Source: an uncultured Bacilli bacterium (GTDB lineage: Bacteria > Bacillota_I > Bacilli_A > RF39 > UBA660). Taken from it: a DNA stretch of 34,837 nucleotides. A program made the position numbers and the translations under genes. The DNA is taken from assembly GCA_910587325.1 (NCBI GenBank), contig CAJUKB010000015.1, positions 1 through 34,837 of the forward strand. The letters run 5' to 3'. The notes below the pieces were generated by a model, which was not told the DNA's origin, searched no databases, and saw nothing but the letters and a program-made list of their open reading frames with translations. Position 1 is the first letter of the stretch. Every line of letters begins with the position of its first letter. Of the stretch, positions 24,196-31,169 are shown piece by piece.

Positions 24196-25146
24196 ATGTT
24201 AAAAAAAGGGATACTAAAACGAATTACGATTTCTTCTTTGGCTCTTCTTATTCTTCTGATTACCTATTTTTTTCCAACCAAAATGGAGACTAGTTATCCC
24301 CAAACACTTAGCTATACTGATATTAAAACTAGTGCTGTATACGTTTTAGATAAAGCTTCTTTTGTCAGTCGTATTTCTATGAAAATAAATGCCAACGAAA
24401 CAATCGAAAAAGCAAAAGAAATTTTAAATATCTTAACAATAAAAAGTAAAGAAAGCGAATATTTACCAACGGACTTTTATGGGGTAATTCCGGTTGGAAC
24501 AATCATTCGTGATATTTCTTTAGATAATGGAATTATAAAAGTAGATTTTTCAAAAGAACTTTTAAATACGACCAAAGATATAGAACGTAAAGTAATAGAA
24601 GCCATTGTTTATTCTCTAACAGAATTAAATGAAGTAGAAAACGTACTCATTTTTGTAGAAGGAGAACAATTATTAGAACTTCCTTTTAGCAAAGAAAAAC
24701 TTCCTTCTATTTTGAATAAAGATTTTGGTATCAACAAAGTCTATGATATTGATAGTATTAAAAATACGACAAAAACAACCATTTATTATGGAAGTAAACA
24801 AAATGATACTTTTTACTATGTTCCTGTAACATATGTAGAGAATAACGCGCAAGAAAAAGTAGAAGTGATTATTGAAAAGTTAAAAACTTCTCCCTTATAT
24901 GAATCCAATTTGGTTAGTTTCTTGCATGCCAATGCAGAAATGACAAATTATGAGATTTTAGAAAATGAGATTAAATTAAGTTTTAATAACTACTTGTTGG
25001 ATGATTTAACAAATGGAAACGTTTTAGAAGAAGTTAAATATACGATATTCTTATCTATACGTGACACTTACAATGTTGATAAAGTGGAATTTAACGTAGA
25101 AAATGATAGTGAAAACGTAAATTTTATTATAAATTCGCTTGAATAA
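24196..25146 (+). CDS. gerM: GerM-like protein with two GerMN domains
   Basis: GerM is a sporulation/germination protein on the outer face of the mother-cell membrane. One N-terminal helix (about 9-26, ITISSLALLILLITYFF) is followed by two similar halves: domain 1 (about 55-165; YGVIPVGTIIRDISLDNGII, VDFSKELL) and domain 2 (about 190-314; IYYGSKQNDTFYYVPVT, IKLSFNNYLL). Domain duplication is as in B. subtilis GerM. AGGTGAT lies five bases before the ATG. It has its own upstream terminator and possible sporulation promoter. No lipobox Cys is seen, unlike the lipoprotein form in some species. Confidence 0.82.
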   Translation: MLKKGILKRITISSLALLILLITYFFPTKMETSYPQTLSYTDIKTSAVYVLDKASFVSRISMKINANETIEKAKEILNILTIKSKESEYLPTDFYGVIPVGTIIRDISLDNGIIKVDFSKELLNTTKDIERKVIEAIVYSLTELNEVENVLIFVEGEQLLELPFSKEKLPSILNKDFGINKVYDIDSIKNTTKTTIYYGSKQNDTFYYVPVTYVENNAQEKVEVIIEKLKTSPLYESNLVSFLHANAEMTNYEILENEIKLSFNNYLLDDLTNGNVLEEVKYTIFLSIRDTYNVDKVEFNVENDSENVNFIINSLE

Positions 25147-25188
25147 TCCAAAATATTATTATATAATCAAAATGTCCTTGCTTGAAAT

Positions 25189-25265
25189 GTCCCGGTAGCT
25201 CAGCTGGATAGAGCATACGCCTTCTAAGCGTACGGTCATGTGTTCGAATCACATCCGGGACACCA
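25189..25265 (+). tRNA. tRNA-Arg (anticodon TCT)
   Basis: A full cloverleaf: acceptor GTCCCGG/CCGGGAC, D-arm GCTC/GAGC, anticodon stem TACGC/GCGTA with loop CTTCTAA (TCT at 34-36), T-arm ATGTG/CACAT with TTCGAAT loop, discriminator A and encoded CCA (25263-25265). It reads AGA, a frequent Arg codon in this AT-rich DNA. Confidence 0.97.
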
Positions 25266-25277
25266 CTTTAAGACTTT

Positions 25278-25305
25278 AATTCCTTAGAAATAAGGAATTT
25301 TTTAT
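25278..25305 (+). terminator. Terminator of tRNA-Arg
   Basis: AATTCCTTA-GAAA-TAAGGAATT (25278-25299) followed by a T-run. Confidence 0.85.
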
Positions 25306-25313
25306 TGTTTTTC

Positions 25314-25341
25314 GCAACAAAAAAATACTAGAAATAGTATT
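25314..25341 (-). terminator. Terminator for leftward transcription from the 170-aa gene
   Basis: AATACTA-TTTC-TAGTATT on the minus strand (25341-25324), followed by seven T. The gap 25342-25516 to that gene's stop holds no ORF I can support, only the palindrome at 25371. Confidence 0.65.
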
Positions 25342-25370
25342 CTTACCAAAATATAACTTTGGATTTTCTA

Positions 25371-25391
25371 CTTTATACTTTAAGTATAAAG
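25371..25391. repeat. 21-bp palindrome
   Basis: CTTTATACTT-T-AAGTATAAAG is a perfect 10-bp inverted repeat around a single T. The tight centre suggests a protein-binding site more than an RNA hairpin. It lies downstream of both neighbours, so its role is unclear. Confidence 0.4.
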
Positions 25392-25516
25392 TGACAAATC
25401 AATGCAAATTGGTTTTGTTTTTTCCAACTGTATTGTTACTATAATTAAATACCTATTATTTTGTCAACATACTTTTTTACTTGTTTATTCACAAGTATCT
25501 GAAAAAGAGGTATCGC

Positions 25517-26029
25517 TTACCTGGATAAAATTCTTCTTAAATTGCTTTCAACTTCTCGCATTCCTAAGTCATGATTACGATTAACTCCAAAACGTTGAAT
25601 CAAATTAACAAAATGATTCATAGTACTTAAAAATTCTTCATCATACATTGATAGTTTTTGTTCTATTTCATCTTTGGTAAATTCTAATTCTATATAATCA
25701 AATTGAAAATCATATTTTAACTTTCTATTGCTAGACGTAACGAATCTTTCTAAAGCTTTAGAAAATTCTTCTTCCCACTTAGATTGTTTTTCAAAATAAA
25801 AATTTATATCAATTAATTTAGAAAATTTTATTGGCCAATTAGTATCTGAAAAAAGTATTGTTTCAATAATTTCTTTATAGTTTGTTGGTAAAGCAGCTAT
25901 TTTAATATTCGGTCTATTAAAATCTATTGTTTGAGATTTTTGGGCTAGTAAAACCCATAATGCTTCTACAAATACTTTCATACTTACTTCTCTATTTATA
26001 TCATAAAAATATCCTATATCATTTTTCAT
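25517..26029 (-). CDS. Hypothetical protein, 170 aa
   Basis: A soluble protein, mixed alpha/beta, rich in aromatic and charged residues, with no signal peptide or membrane helix. The last third is helical (KDEIEQKLSMYDEEFLSTMN, FGVNRNHDLGMREVESNLRR). AGGATGG lies a few bases before ATG. It follows the rpmF terminator, so it is probably transcribed separately or by read-through. No known motif is seen. Confidence 0.65.
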   Translation of the reverse strand: MKNDIGYFYDINREVSMKVFVEALWVLLAQKSQTIDFNRPNIKIAALPTNYKEIIETILFSDTNWPIKFSKLIDINFYFEKQSKWEEEFSKALERFVTSSNRKLKYDFQFDYIELEFTKDEIEQKLSMYDEEFLSTMNHFVNLIQRFGVNRNHDLGMREVESNLRRILSR

Positions 26030-26055
26030 ATTCCATCCTACACTTTCTAATTTAA

Positions 26056-26087
26056 AAATAAAGCACTATTTCTAGTCCTTTATTTTT
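26056..26087. terminator. Terminator after rpmF
   Basis: AAATAAAG-n-ACTA and TAGT-n-CTTTATTT around a four-base loop: 12 of 13 pairs with one mismatch, T-runs on both sides, so it works after rpmF. Confidence 0.75.
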
Positions 26088-26289
26088 CTTCAGTAGTTTT
26101 AATTACTTCTTTATTTTTGTAATTTCCACATTTTGTACAAGCACGATGAGGTCTTAATGTAGCACCACATTTAGAACAGGTTACTGTTGCTCCAACCTCT
26201 TTTTTTAAGTGTGTACGACGCATTCTTTTTTTTGTTTTACTCGTTCTTCTAAATGGAACAGCAAATCTTTGAATGTCTAACTTTAACAT
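26080..26289 (-). CDS. rpmF: Ribosomal protein L32 with N-terminal leader
   Basis: A 50S subunit protein. The body VPFRRTSKTKKRMRRTH and the zinc ribbon CSKCGATLRPHRACTKCG are standard L32. The start is ATG 26289, ten bases after GGAAGG; the earlier in-frame ATG at 26298 sits on the SD. Normal bacterial L32 starts MAVP. Here a nine-residue leader, MLKLDIQRF, precedes AVP and no start codon sits directly before AVP. The leader resembles the MLxLxLQFFA prepeptide of Firmicutes L27 that the Prp protease removes. yceD lies directly upstream, as in many Firmicutes. Confidence 0.93.
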   Translation of the reverse strand: MLKLDIQRFAVPFRRTSKTKKRMRRTHLKKEVGATVTCSKCGATLRPHRACTKCGNYKNKEVIKTTEEK

Positions 26290-26294
26290 ACTTA

Positions 26295-26780
26295 TCATTC
26301 CTTCCCTTCATCAAGTAGCTCTCTTAATTTTTCGAGCCTTGGATCCATTTTATCTTCTTCATTCTTTGCAAGTTCCCAACCACTGCCTCTTAGTTCTAAG
26401 TCTTCTACATTCGCAGTTGTAGCACTGATAGGAATTTCCAATACAATATTTTCCCATAAAATCTCACTAATATCAAGTGTATTTTTGCTTTTTTCATAAA
26501 AATTGCCACAAGTTTCCTCTATATTTTCGATTTTTTCTTCTATTTCACAAGAAAACGGGTAATCTATTGCCTCTAGGGTGATAGCATCTTCAAGTAAAAA
26601 GGAGCCTTCCGCGTCTAAAGTAAGGACTAAATTGTTTTCGTAATCATAATTAATTTTCCCTTGAATATGTAAATTTTTAATCTCTAAAACATTAGCATTT
26701 TCATATAAGTCCTTATTTAGTACGACTTTTTCATGAATTTCTAGTCCACTAGTAGGTATTTTGTTTAAGTTTATAATCAT
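26295..26780 (-). CDS. yceD: YceD/DUF177 family protein (23S rRNA accumulation)
   Basis: Family members support 23S rRNA/50S build-up and are nearly always next to rpmF. The start is ATG 26780 after AGGTGG; an in-frame GTG lies in the SD. Length 161 aa. The text LTLDAEGSFLLEDAITLEAI and the C-terminal MDPRLEKLRELL (the DPR-x-x-L-x-x-L tail) are typical. The Cys pair often found in the middle is only partly kept. Promoter TATAAT at 26803-26798, divergent from tmcAL. Confidence 0.88.
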   Translation of the reverse strand: MIINLNKIPTSGLEIHEKVVLNKDLYENANVLEIKNLHIQGKINYDYENNLVLTLDAEGSFLLEDAITLEAIDYPFSCEIEEKIENIEETCGNFYEKSKNTLDISEILWENIVLEIPISATTANVEDLELRGSGWELAKNEEDKMDPRLEKLRELLDEGKE

Positions 26781-26878
26781 ATGTACCACCTAAAAGTATT
26801 ATACACTAAATTTTTTTTACATTCTACTTTATTTTTTATGTTTTCCTATGCTAAACTATGACAAAAGGAAGTGGATTT

Positions 26879-27991
26879 ATGGAGAGAATTGGTATTATTT
26901 GTGAATATAACCCCTTTCATAATGGGCACCTTTATCATATAAAAAAAATAAAATCACTCTATCCAGATTCTTTACTTATTTTAGTTTTAAATGGTTACTT
27001 TTTAGAACGAGGGGAAGTGAGTTTAGTTAGTAAAGAAGAAAAAACTAAAATCGCCTTAGAATTTGGTATTGATTTGGTTTTAGAACTTCCAGTTTTATAT
27101 GGTACACAATCTGCAGATATTTTTGCAAATACCGCTATTACCATATTAAATTATTTTAAAGTAGACAAGCTCATTTTTGGAAGTGAAGTAAATAATATTT
27201 CTTTATTAAATAAACTAGTAGATGAAATTGAAAATCCTAACTATCAAAATAAAGTAAAAGAACTATTAGGGCAAGGGCTAAACTACCCCACTGCTCTTGC
27301 TAAAGCCATTTCACTAGATTTTGATTTTAATCATCCTAATGATTTACTGGCAATTTCTTATCTAAAAGCGATTCGCAAAAATCAATTCAACATCACACCA
27401 ATTTCCATAAAAAGAACCAGTGCCTATCACGATTTAGAAAGCAAGGAGCAAATTGTGAGTGCGTCCAATATCCGTAATAAAATTTTAAAGAACGAAGACA
27501 TTTCTGCCTATTTACCTAAAAAGAGTCAAAATGCTCTTCTTCCTATGAATCAAGAACTTTATTTTAAACTTTTAAAAAATAAAATCCTAACAACACCTCA
27601 TTTAGAAGAATTCTTAACCGTAGATGAAGGAATTGAAAATCGCTTAGTAGAACAAATGAAAAATAGTTATTCTTTGGATGAATTTATAAAAAATGTAAAA
27701 ACAAAACGATATACCTATAATAAAATATGTCGAATGTGTACGCATATCTTACTAGGTATTAGAAAAAAGGATAATATTGAGAAATTATCCTATATTAAAA
27801 TTTTAGGTTTTAGTAATCGTGGTCAAGAATATTTAAAAACGATTCGCGAAGACATAAATATGCAAACCCAAGTAGATAAAAATTCTATAGAATATAAACT
27901 AGAATTAAATGCTGCTATTTTATATGATTTATTATTCAACACCAATACGTATAATTTTGAGATTAAAAATCAACCCATACAAAAACTCTAA
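26879..27991 (+). CDS. tmcAL: tRNA(Met) cytidine acetate ligase (YlbM-like)
   Basis: Makes N4-acetylcytidine at the wobble base of elongator tRNA-Met using acetate and ATP. The start is ATG 26879 after AAAAGGAAGTGG. Length 370 aa. N-terminal nucleotidyltransferase signature IICEYNPFHNGHLYHI (HxGH), LVLNGYFLERGEVSLVSK, and GTQSADIFANTAI. The C-terminal half is helical and fits tRNA binding. ylbM next to yceD-rpmF is a conserved Firmicutes arrangement, here divergent. Confidence 0.92.
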   Translation: MERIGIICEYNPFHNGHLYHIKKIKSLYPDSLLILVLNGYFLERGEVSLVSKEEKTKIALEFGIDLVLELPVLYGTQSADIFANTAITILNYFKVDKLIFGSEVNNISLLNKLVDEIENPNYQNKVKELLGQGLNYPTALAKAISLDFDFNHPNDLLAISYLKAIRKNQFNITPISIKRTSAYHDLESKEQIVSASNIRNKILKNEDISAYLPKKSQNALLPMNQELYFKLLKNKILTTPHLEEFLTVDEGIENRLVEQMKNSYSLDEFIKNVKTKRYTYNKICRMCTHILLGIRKKDNIEKLSYIKILGFSNRGQEYLKTIREDINMQTQVDKNSIEYKLELNAAILYDLLFNTNTYNFEIKNQPIQKL

Positions 27992-28011
27992 TCGCTTAGA
28001 GTTCTTTTTTT
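27984..28011 (+). terminator. Terminator of tmcAL
   Basis: AACTCTAA-TCGC-TTAGAGTT (27984-28003), then C and a seven-T run. Confidence 0.85.
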
Positions 28012-28060
28012 AATAAATTTTAGATTAAAATAATTGTTCAAAATCCATAAAAAATATCTC

Positions 28061-28879
28061 TTATTTTTGACAAGTAGGACAATAATAGGTGCTTCGTCCG
28101 TTAATTTTTTCATTTAAAATCTTCGTTCCACAAACTATACAAGCTTCTCCTTCTTTTTTGTGTACCATAAGCTCTTGTTGAAAATGTCCTGTAACGCCTA
28201 AACTAGAAGTATAACTCTTTATCGTGGTTCCCCCTAGTTCCATGGCTCTTTTGATAATTCTAGCAGAGCTTTTTACAATATTTTGGGCTTCTTTTTTGGT
28301 AATTTCACTTCCCTTTTTAAAAGGATTAATTTTAGAAGCAAACAGAACTTCATTCGCATAGATATTGCCAAGTCCACTAATAATCGTTTGGTCAAGTAAA
28401 AGAGTTTTAATGGCAATGGTTTTCTTTTTAAATTTTTCTAACAAGTATTCTGCTGTTAATTCTTTTTCTCCCGGCTCATACCCTTGCTTTTTAATGGCTT
28501 TATTGTTTACAAGTTCTTCCTTTTTAATTAGATTCATTCGTCCAAATTTTCTTGTATCATGATATCTTAAATCGGTATTGTCTTGAAAGGTAAAAATGAT
28601 ATGTTCATGTTTAACAATGGGGTCACTTTTATTTTTCAAGAAAAACTTCCCTTCCATACGAAGATGACTTAAAAGGTAATGGTTTTCAAGTTCAAAAATT
28701 AGCCATTTTCCTCTTCTTTTAATATCTACAAATTCGTTTCCTTCTAATACACTCTTAAACTCTTCTAAATCCGTTTCAAGTATTCTTTCATATAAAACCT
28801 GAACACTCTTAATTCTCTTATGTAAAATTTGTTTTTTTAAGGTATTTCGTACTGTTTCTACTTCTGCTATTTCAGGCAT
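28061..28879 (-). CDS. mutM: Formamidopyrimidine-DNA glycosylase (Fpg/MutM)
   Basis: Removes 8-oxoguanine and Fapy lesions by glycosylase/AP-lyase action. The N-terminus MPEIAEVETV keeps catalytic Pro2 and Glu3 after Met removal (usual MPELPEVET). GRRGKW-type text appears as KRRGKWLIFEL. The H2TH region LLLDQTIISGLGNIYANEVL is clear, and the C-terminal zinc finger holds CIVCGTKI and YYCPTCQ. Length 272 aa is normal. AAGGAG precedes the ATG. Four bases separate it from the upstream fusion gene, so they are co-transcribed. Confidence 0.96.
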   Translation of the reverse strand: MPEIAEVETVRNTLKKQILHKRIKSVQVLYERILETDLEEFKSVLEGNEFVDIKRRGKWLIFELENHYLLSHLRMEGKFFLKNKSDPIVKHEHIIFTFQDNTDLRYHDTRKFGRMNLIKKEELVNNKAIKKQGYEPGEKELTAEYLLEKFKKKTIAIKTLLLDQTIISGLGNIYANEVLFASKINPFKKGSEITKKEAQNIVKSSARIIKRAMELGGTTIKSYTSSLGVTGHFQQELMVHKKEGEACIVCGTKILNEKINGRSTYYCPTCQK

Positions 28880-28883
28880 ACTT

Positions 28884-30149
28884 TTACTCCTTTTCCAAAT
28901 ATTCTTCTAGCGTTAAATGGTTATCCATAATAGCATGGGCTATTTTTGAAGTCCCAACAAAACGAATATGCCATGGTTCATAATTATATTTTGTAATTTC
29001 TTCTTTTCCATAAGGATAACGAAGTATAAAACCAAAATCTGCACAATGATTTTCTAAGAAAGAATAAAAGTCTTTTAATTTTTCATCAAAGCCATATAAC
29101 CATTCTCCCTCTTTTTGCAGACAAATGTCAATAGCAAGTCCTAGTTCATGTTCACTAAATCCGGGTTTGGCAACATATTGATTTGCATATTCCATCCCTT
29201 CTTCTTTTTCAATTTGTTTATAAATTTCTTCTTGAACTTCTTTTGTACGATAAGCACTTTCAATTTCAGCATTATAGCCATTGTCTTTTAAAAACGCTTG
29301 CAGTTTTTTCCAAGCATAATAAGTATTTTCTTCTACATCACTATCATTCACACATTTTGGGTAAGTTGAATGATAAGGAATGATTTTATAATTATTACGA
29401 TATTGAATTGCATGTTCACGATTAACCAAATATAAGTATTTATGACAAGAAGTTATTAACCAATCAAATAAGGTATTTTCATTTTCAATTTCCGGATGGA
29501 ATTGCACTCCTAGTAATAAACTTCCATTCTCGGTGTATTCTACTCCTTCATATACACCATCTTCTGCTTTAGCACTTACTTTCATATTCTTTGGTACTCT
29601 TGCAATAGACATACCATGAAGACTTACTACATCCATTGTTTCTTGTTTAAAGATTTCGTAAAGCATACTTTTTTTATTTATGTTAATCTTATGTCTTGCA
29701 CTATTAATAGAATTTTCTTCTTTCGTAATAATATGTAAATGAATATTCCCTTCCTCTAATTTTTTCAAGTATGGATTGCTTTCTTTGTTTAACTCATAAA
29801 TCTCTTTAAAACTTTTAGAAGGATTATCTTTTTGGTCTTCTACTACATTTAAAAAAGTAGCTAAGGTTTGCACACCAAGACAAACTCCTAAAAATGGCTT
29901 TTGCTTTTTTATAGCATCCTCTATTATAGGAAAATATTCGTGTAAGATTTGATTGCCTCCACCCCATACGTATCCATCACAAATAGAAGTATATGTTTTA
30001 GCATCTCCAAGGATACCAATTGGAATTCCACCACTTCTAATTATTTTTTCACTATACATTGTAACAAAATGAGCCCTATCTTGATAAGGGTCGCTTTCAT
30101 GGCAAGTAAATGTAGGAATAATTCCTATTATTGGTTGTTTCTTTATCAT
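28884..30149 (-). CDS. Fusion: class I glutamine amidotransferase-like (peptidase C26) plus VanY-type D,D-carboxypeptidase
   Basis: One uninterrupted 421-aa frame with two enzymes. Residues 1-235: gamma-Glu hydrolase/PuuD-type domain with nucleophile Cys90 in GVCLGVQ and His218/Glu220 in GVQFHPE. Residues 240-415: VanY/DdcY-like M15 peptidase with SAYRTKEVQ, SEHELGLAID (His334, Asp341) and EPWHIR (His394), the zinc and catalytic positions. No signal peptide or membrane helix, so it looks cytoplasmic, unlike normal VanY. It may hydrolyse gamma-glutamyl and D-Ala-D-Ala-like bonds in recycled wall peptides; this is inference. SD GAGG five bases before ATG. Confidence 0.88.
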   Translation of the reverse strand: MIKKQPIIGIIPTFTCHESDPYQDRAHFVTMYSEKIIRSGGIPIGILGDAKTYTSICDGYVWGGGNQILHEYFPIIEDAIKKQKPFLGVCLGVQTLATFLNVVEDQKDNPSKSFKEIYELNKESNPYLKKLEEGNIHLHIITKEENSINSARHKININKKSMLYEIFKQETMDVVSLHGMSIARVPKNMKVSAKAEDGVYEGVEYTENGSLLLGVQFHPEIENENTLFDWLITSCHKYLYLVNREHAIQYRNNYKIIPYHSTYPKCVNDSDVEENTYYAWKKLQAFLKDNGYNAEIESAYRTKEVQEEIYKQIEKEEGMEYANQYVAKPGFSEHELGLAIDICLQKEGEWLYGFDEKLKDFYSFLENHCADFGFILRYPYGKEEITKYNYEPWHIRFVGTSKIAHAIMDNHLTLEEYLEKE

Positions 30150-30303
30150 ATATTCCTCACTCTATTTCTTTTTATTTCTATATATTCATAATTTAGAGAA
30201 TTATTTCTTGATACTACTTGTATTACCAATTATTTTTCTAAATTATCACGAGTTATTTTAGCAATATTATCACTTACGATAATATTCTACTGATCTTTTA
30301 ATA

Positions 30304-30472
30304 GTGATTTCTGGAGCAAATACTTCCTTCTAAAGAGGCTAACTATAGTTTAAACGGCTCTGCTTTTGAGCTTGGAGTCAATCAATCTACAAAAAGCAAC
30401 TCGTATCAAGTACATCTTGCTTGTAATATTTACCATCCTTTGATTTTAATTTCAGTTGACTACATTTTATAG
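30304..30472 (+). pseudogene. Decayed lipoprotein-like or surface-protein fragment
   Basis: The plus strand reads IVISGANTS, then, after a one-base shift near 30328, SKEANYSLNGSAFELGVNQS and TKSNSYQVHLACNI, ending at TAG. The composition is that of a secreted protein just past a signal peptide (SGA where SGC would be a lipobox). There is no start codon with an SD. It looks like a broken gene end rather than a working ORF. Confidence 0.35.
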
Positions 30473-30478
30473 TCAACT
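30454..30478. repeat. Hairpin in gene debris
   Basis: AGTTGACTA and TAGTCAACT, a 9-bp perfect stem with a 7-base loop. No long T-run directly follows, so terminator function is doubtful. Confidence 0.35.
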
Positions 30479-30515
30479 CAGAACCTTCCTTTTTTAATAT
30501 TAATTTTAAGACTGA

Positions 30516-30665
30516 CTAATACTTACTAACATCGTTACTTTCTGTTAAAGCATTACTCACATCTACGTCACTAAAATAGTATTCCTCTTTTTCACTATCC
30601 CACATGCTTCTGATTTCATTATCTTCAAATAAATTTGTAATTTTTTCTAATTTGTTATTGATAAA
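30516..30665 (-). pseudogene. BRO-N/antirepressor-like fragment
   Basis: The minus strand gives ITNLFEDNEIRSMWDSEKEE, then YYFSDVDVSNALTESNDVSKY and TAG. The FE-x-IR-x-W(D)-x-E-EE-YF-S-x-VDV-x-x-ALTES pattern is that of the BRO-N domain of phage antirepressors and DinD-like proteins. It is open for 49 codons after an ATG-TAA at 30671-30666 and has no start. This suggests a former prophage or mobile element in the 30.2-30.7 kb gap. Confidence 0.5.
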
Positions 30666-30686
30666 TTACATTCCCCTGTTCTATTT

Positions 30687-31169
30687 TTACTTATTTATTA
30701 CTTTTACAAATTTTTCATATTCTACAAAATTATCTTTATAAGGTATATGAATAAAGATTACTTTTGTTTTATGTCCTCTTGCGTCTAAACATTTTAAAAC
30801 ATTATAATAAGCAAAATTGCAATAAGAGGTCCCTGGGTTTTCGCTTATTTTATAGGCAATGTCATTTTCATCTAAAATATTTAAAAGCTTTTTTATAGGA
30901 AAATTTGTTTCGACAATCTCTTTCTTTTTCTTACACTTTGTTTCTATAGCTAATCTTTTAATTATAGGCTTTTGTCCAAACATAATAACATAATCATACT
31001 TCTCTTCTAAAAATAACTTATCGATTTCATCAATAATCGTTGTATAATCATTGGTAAAAAGAAACTTTCCATATTCATCAGAAATTTTTTCCAACAAAAT
31101 AGCAGAACTACTGATATTATTTTCATGTGCCTTTTTAAATCCGGTAAATAATATTCTATTTTGTTTCAT
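30687..31169 (-). CDS. Pyroglutamyl-peptidase I-like protein (peptidase C15)
   Basis: A cysteine peptidase fold that removes N-terminal pyroglutamate. The start is set at ATG 31169 (MKQNRILFTGF, the usual beta-strand start), GGAAAG six bases upstream, overlapping the polA 3' end by 14 bases. Catalytic residues are visible: Cys117 in NPGTSYCNFAYY, His141 in VIFIHIPY and Glu76 in AIETKC. At 160 aa it is about 45 residues shorter than typical family members, with the central substrate loop reduced, so specificity may differ. Co-transcribed with polA. Confidence 0.75.
   Translation of the reverse strand: MKQNRILFTGFKKAHENNISSSAILLEKISDEYGKFLFTNDYTTIIDEIDKLFLEEKYDYVIMFGQKPIIKRLAIETKCKKKKEIVETNFPIKKLLNILDENDIAYKISENPGTSYCNFAYYNVLKCLDARGHKTKVIFIHIPYKDNFVEYEKFVKVINK

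Noticed and set aside
25310..25325. TTTTTCGCAACAAAAAAAT as a stray IS end
   Set aside because: It resembles the TTCTTCGCAATAAAAAAG left end of the IS but differs at several positions and lies in A/T runs; it is better explained as the T-run of a minus-strand terminator.
25189..25516. tRNA-Arg 3' end as an attachment site for an integrated element
   Set aside because: No integrase gene and no second copy of the tRNA 3' end is visible in the window.
25402..25584. Plus-strand 60-codon frame after tRNA-Arg
   Set aside because: No SD, overlaps the 3' end of the 170-aa minus-strand gene, and has no recognisable composition; treated as chance.
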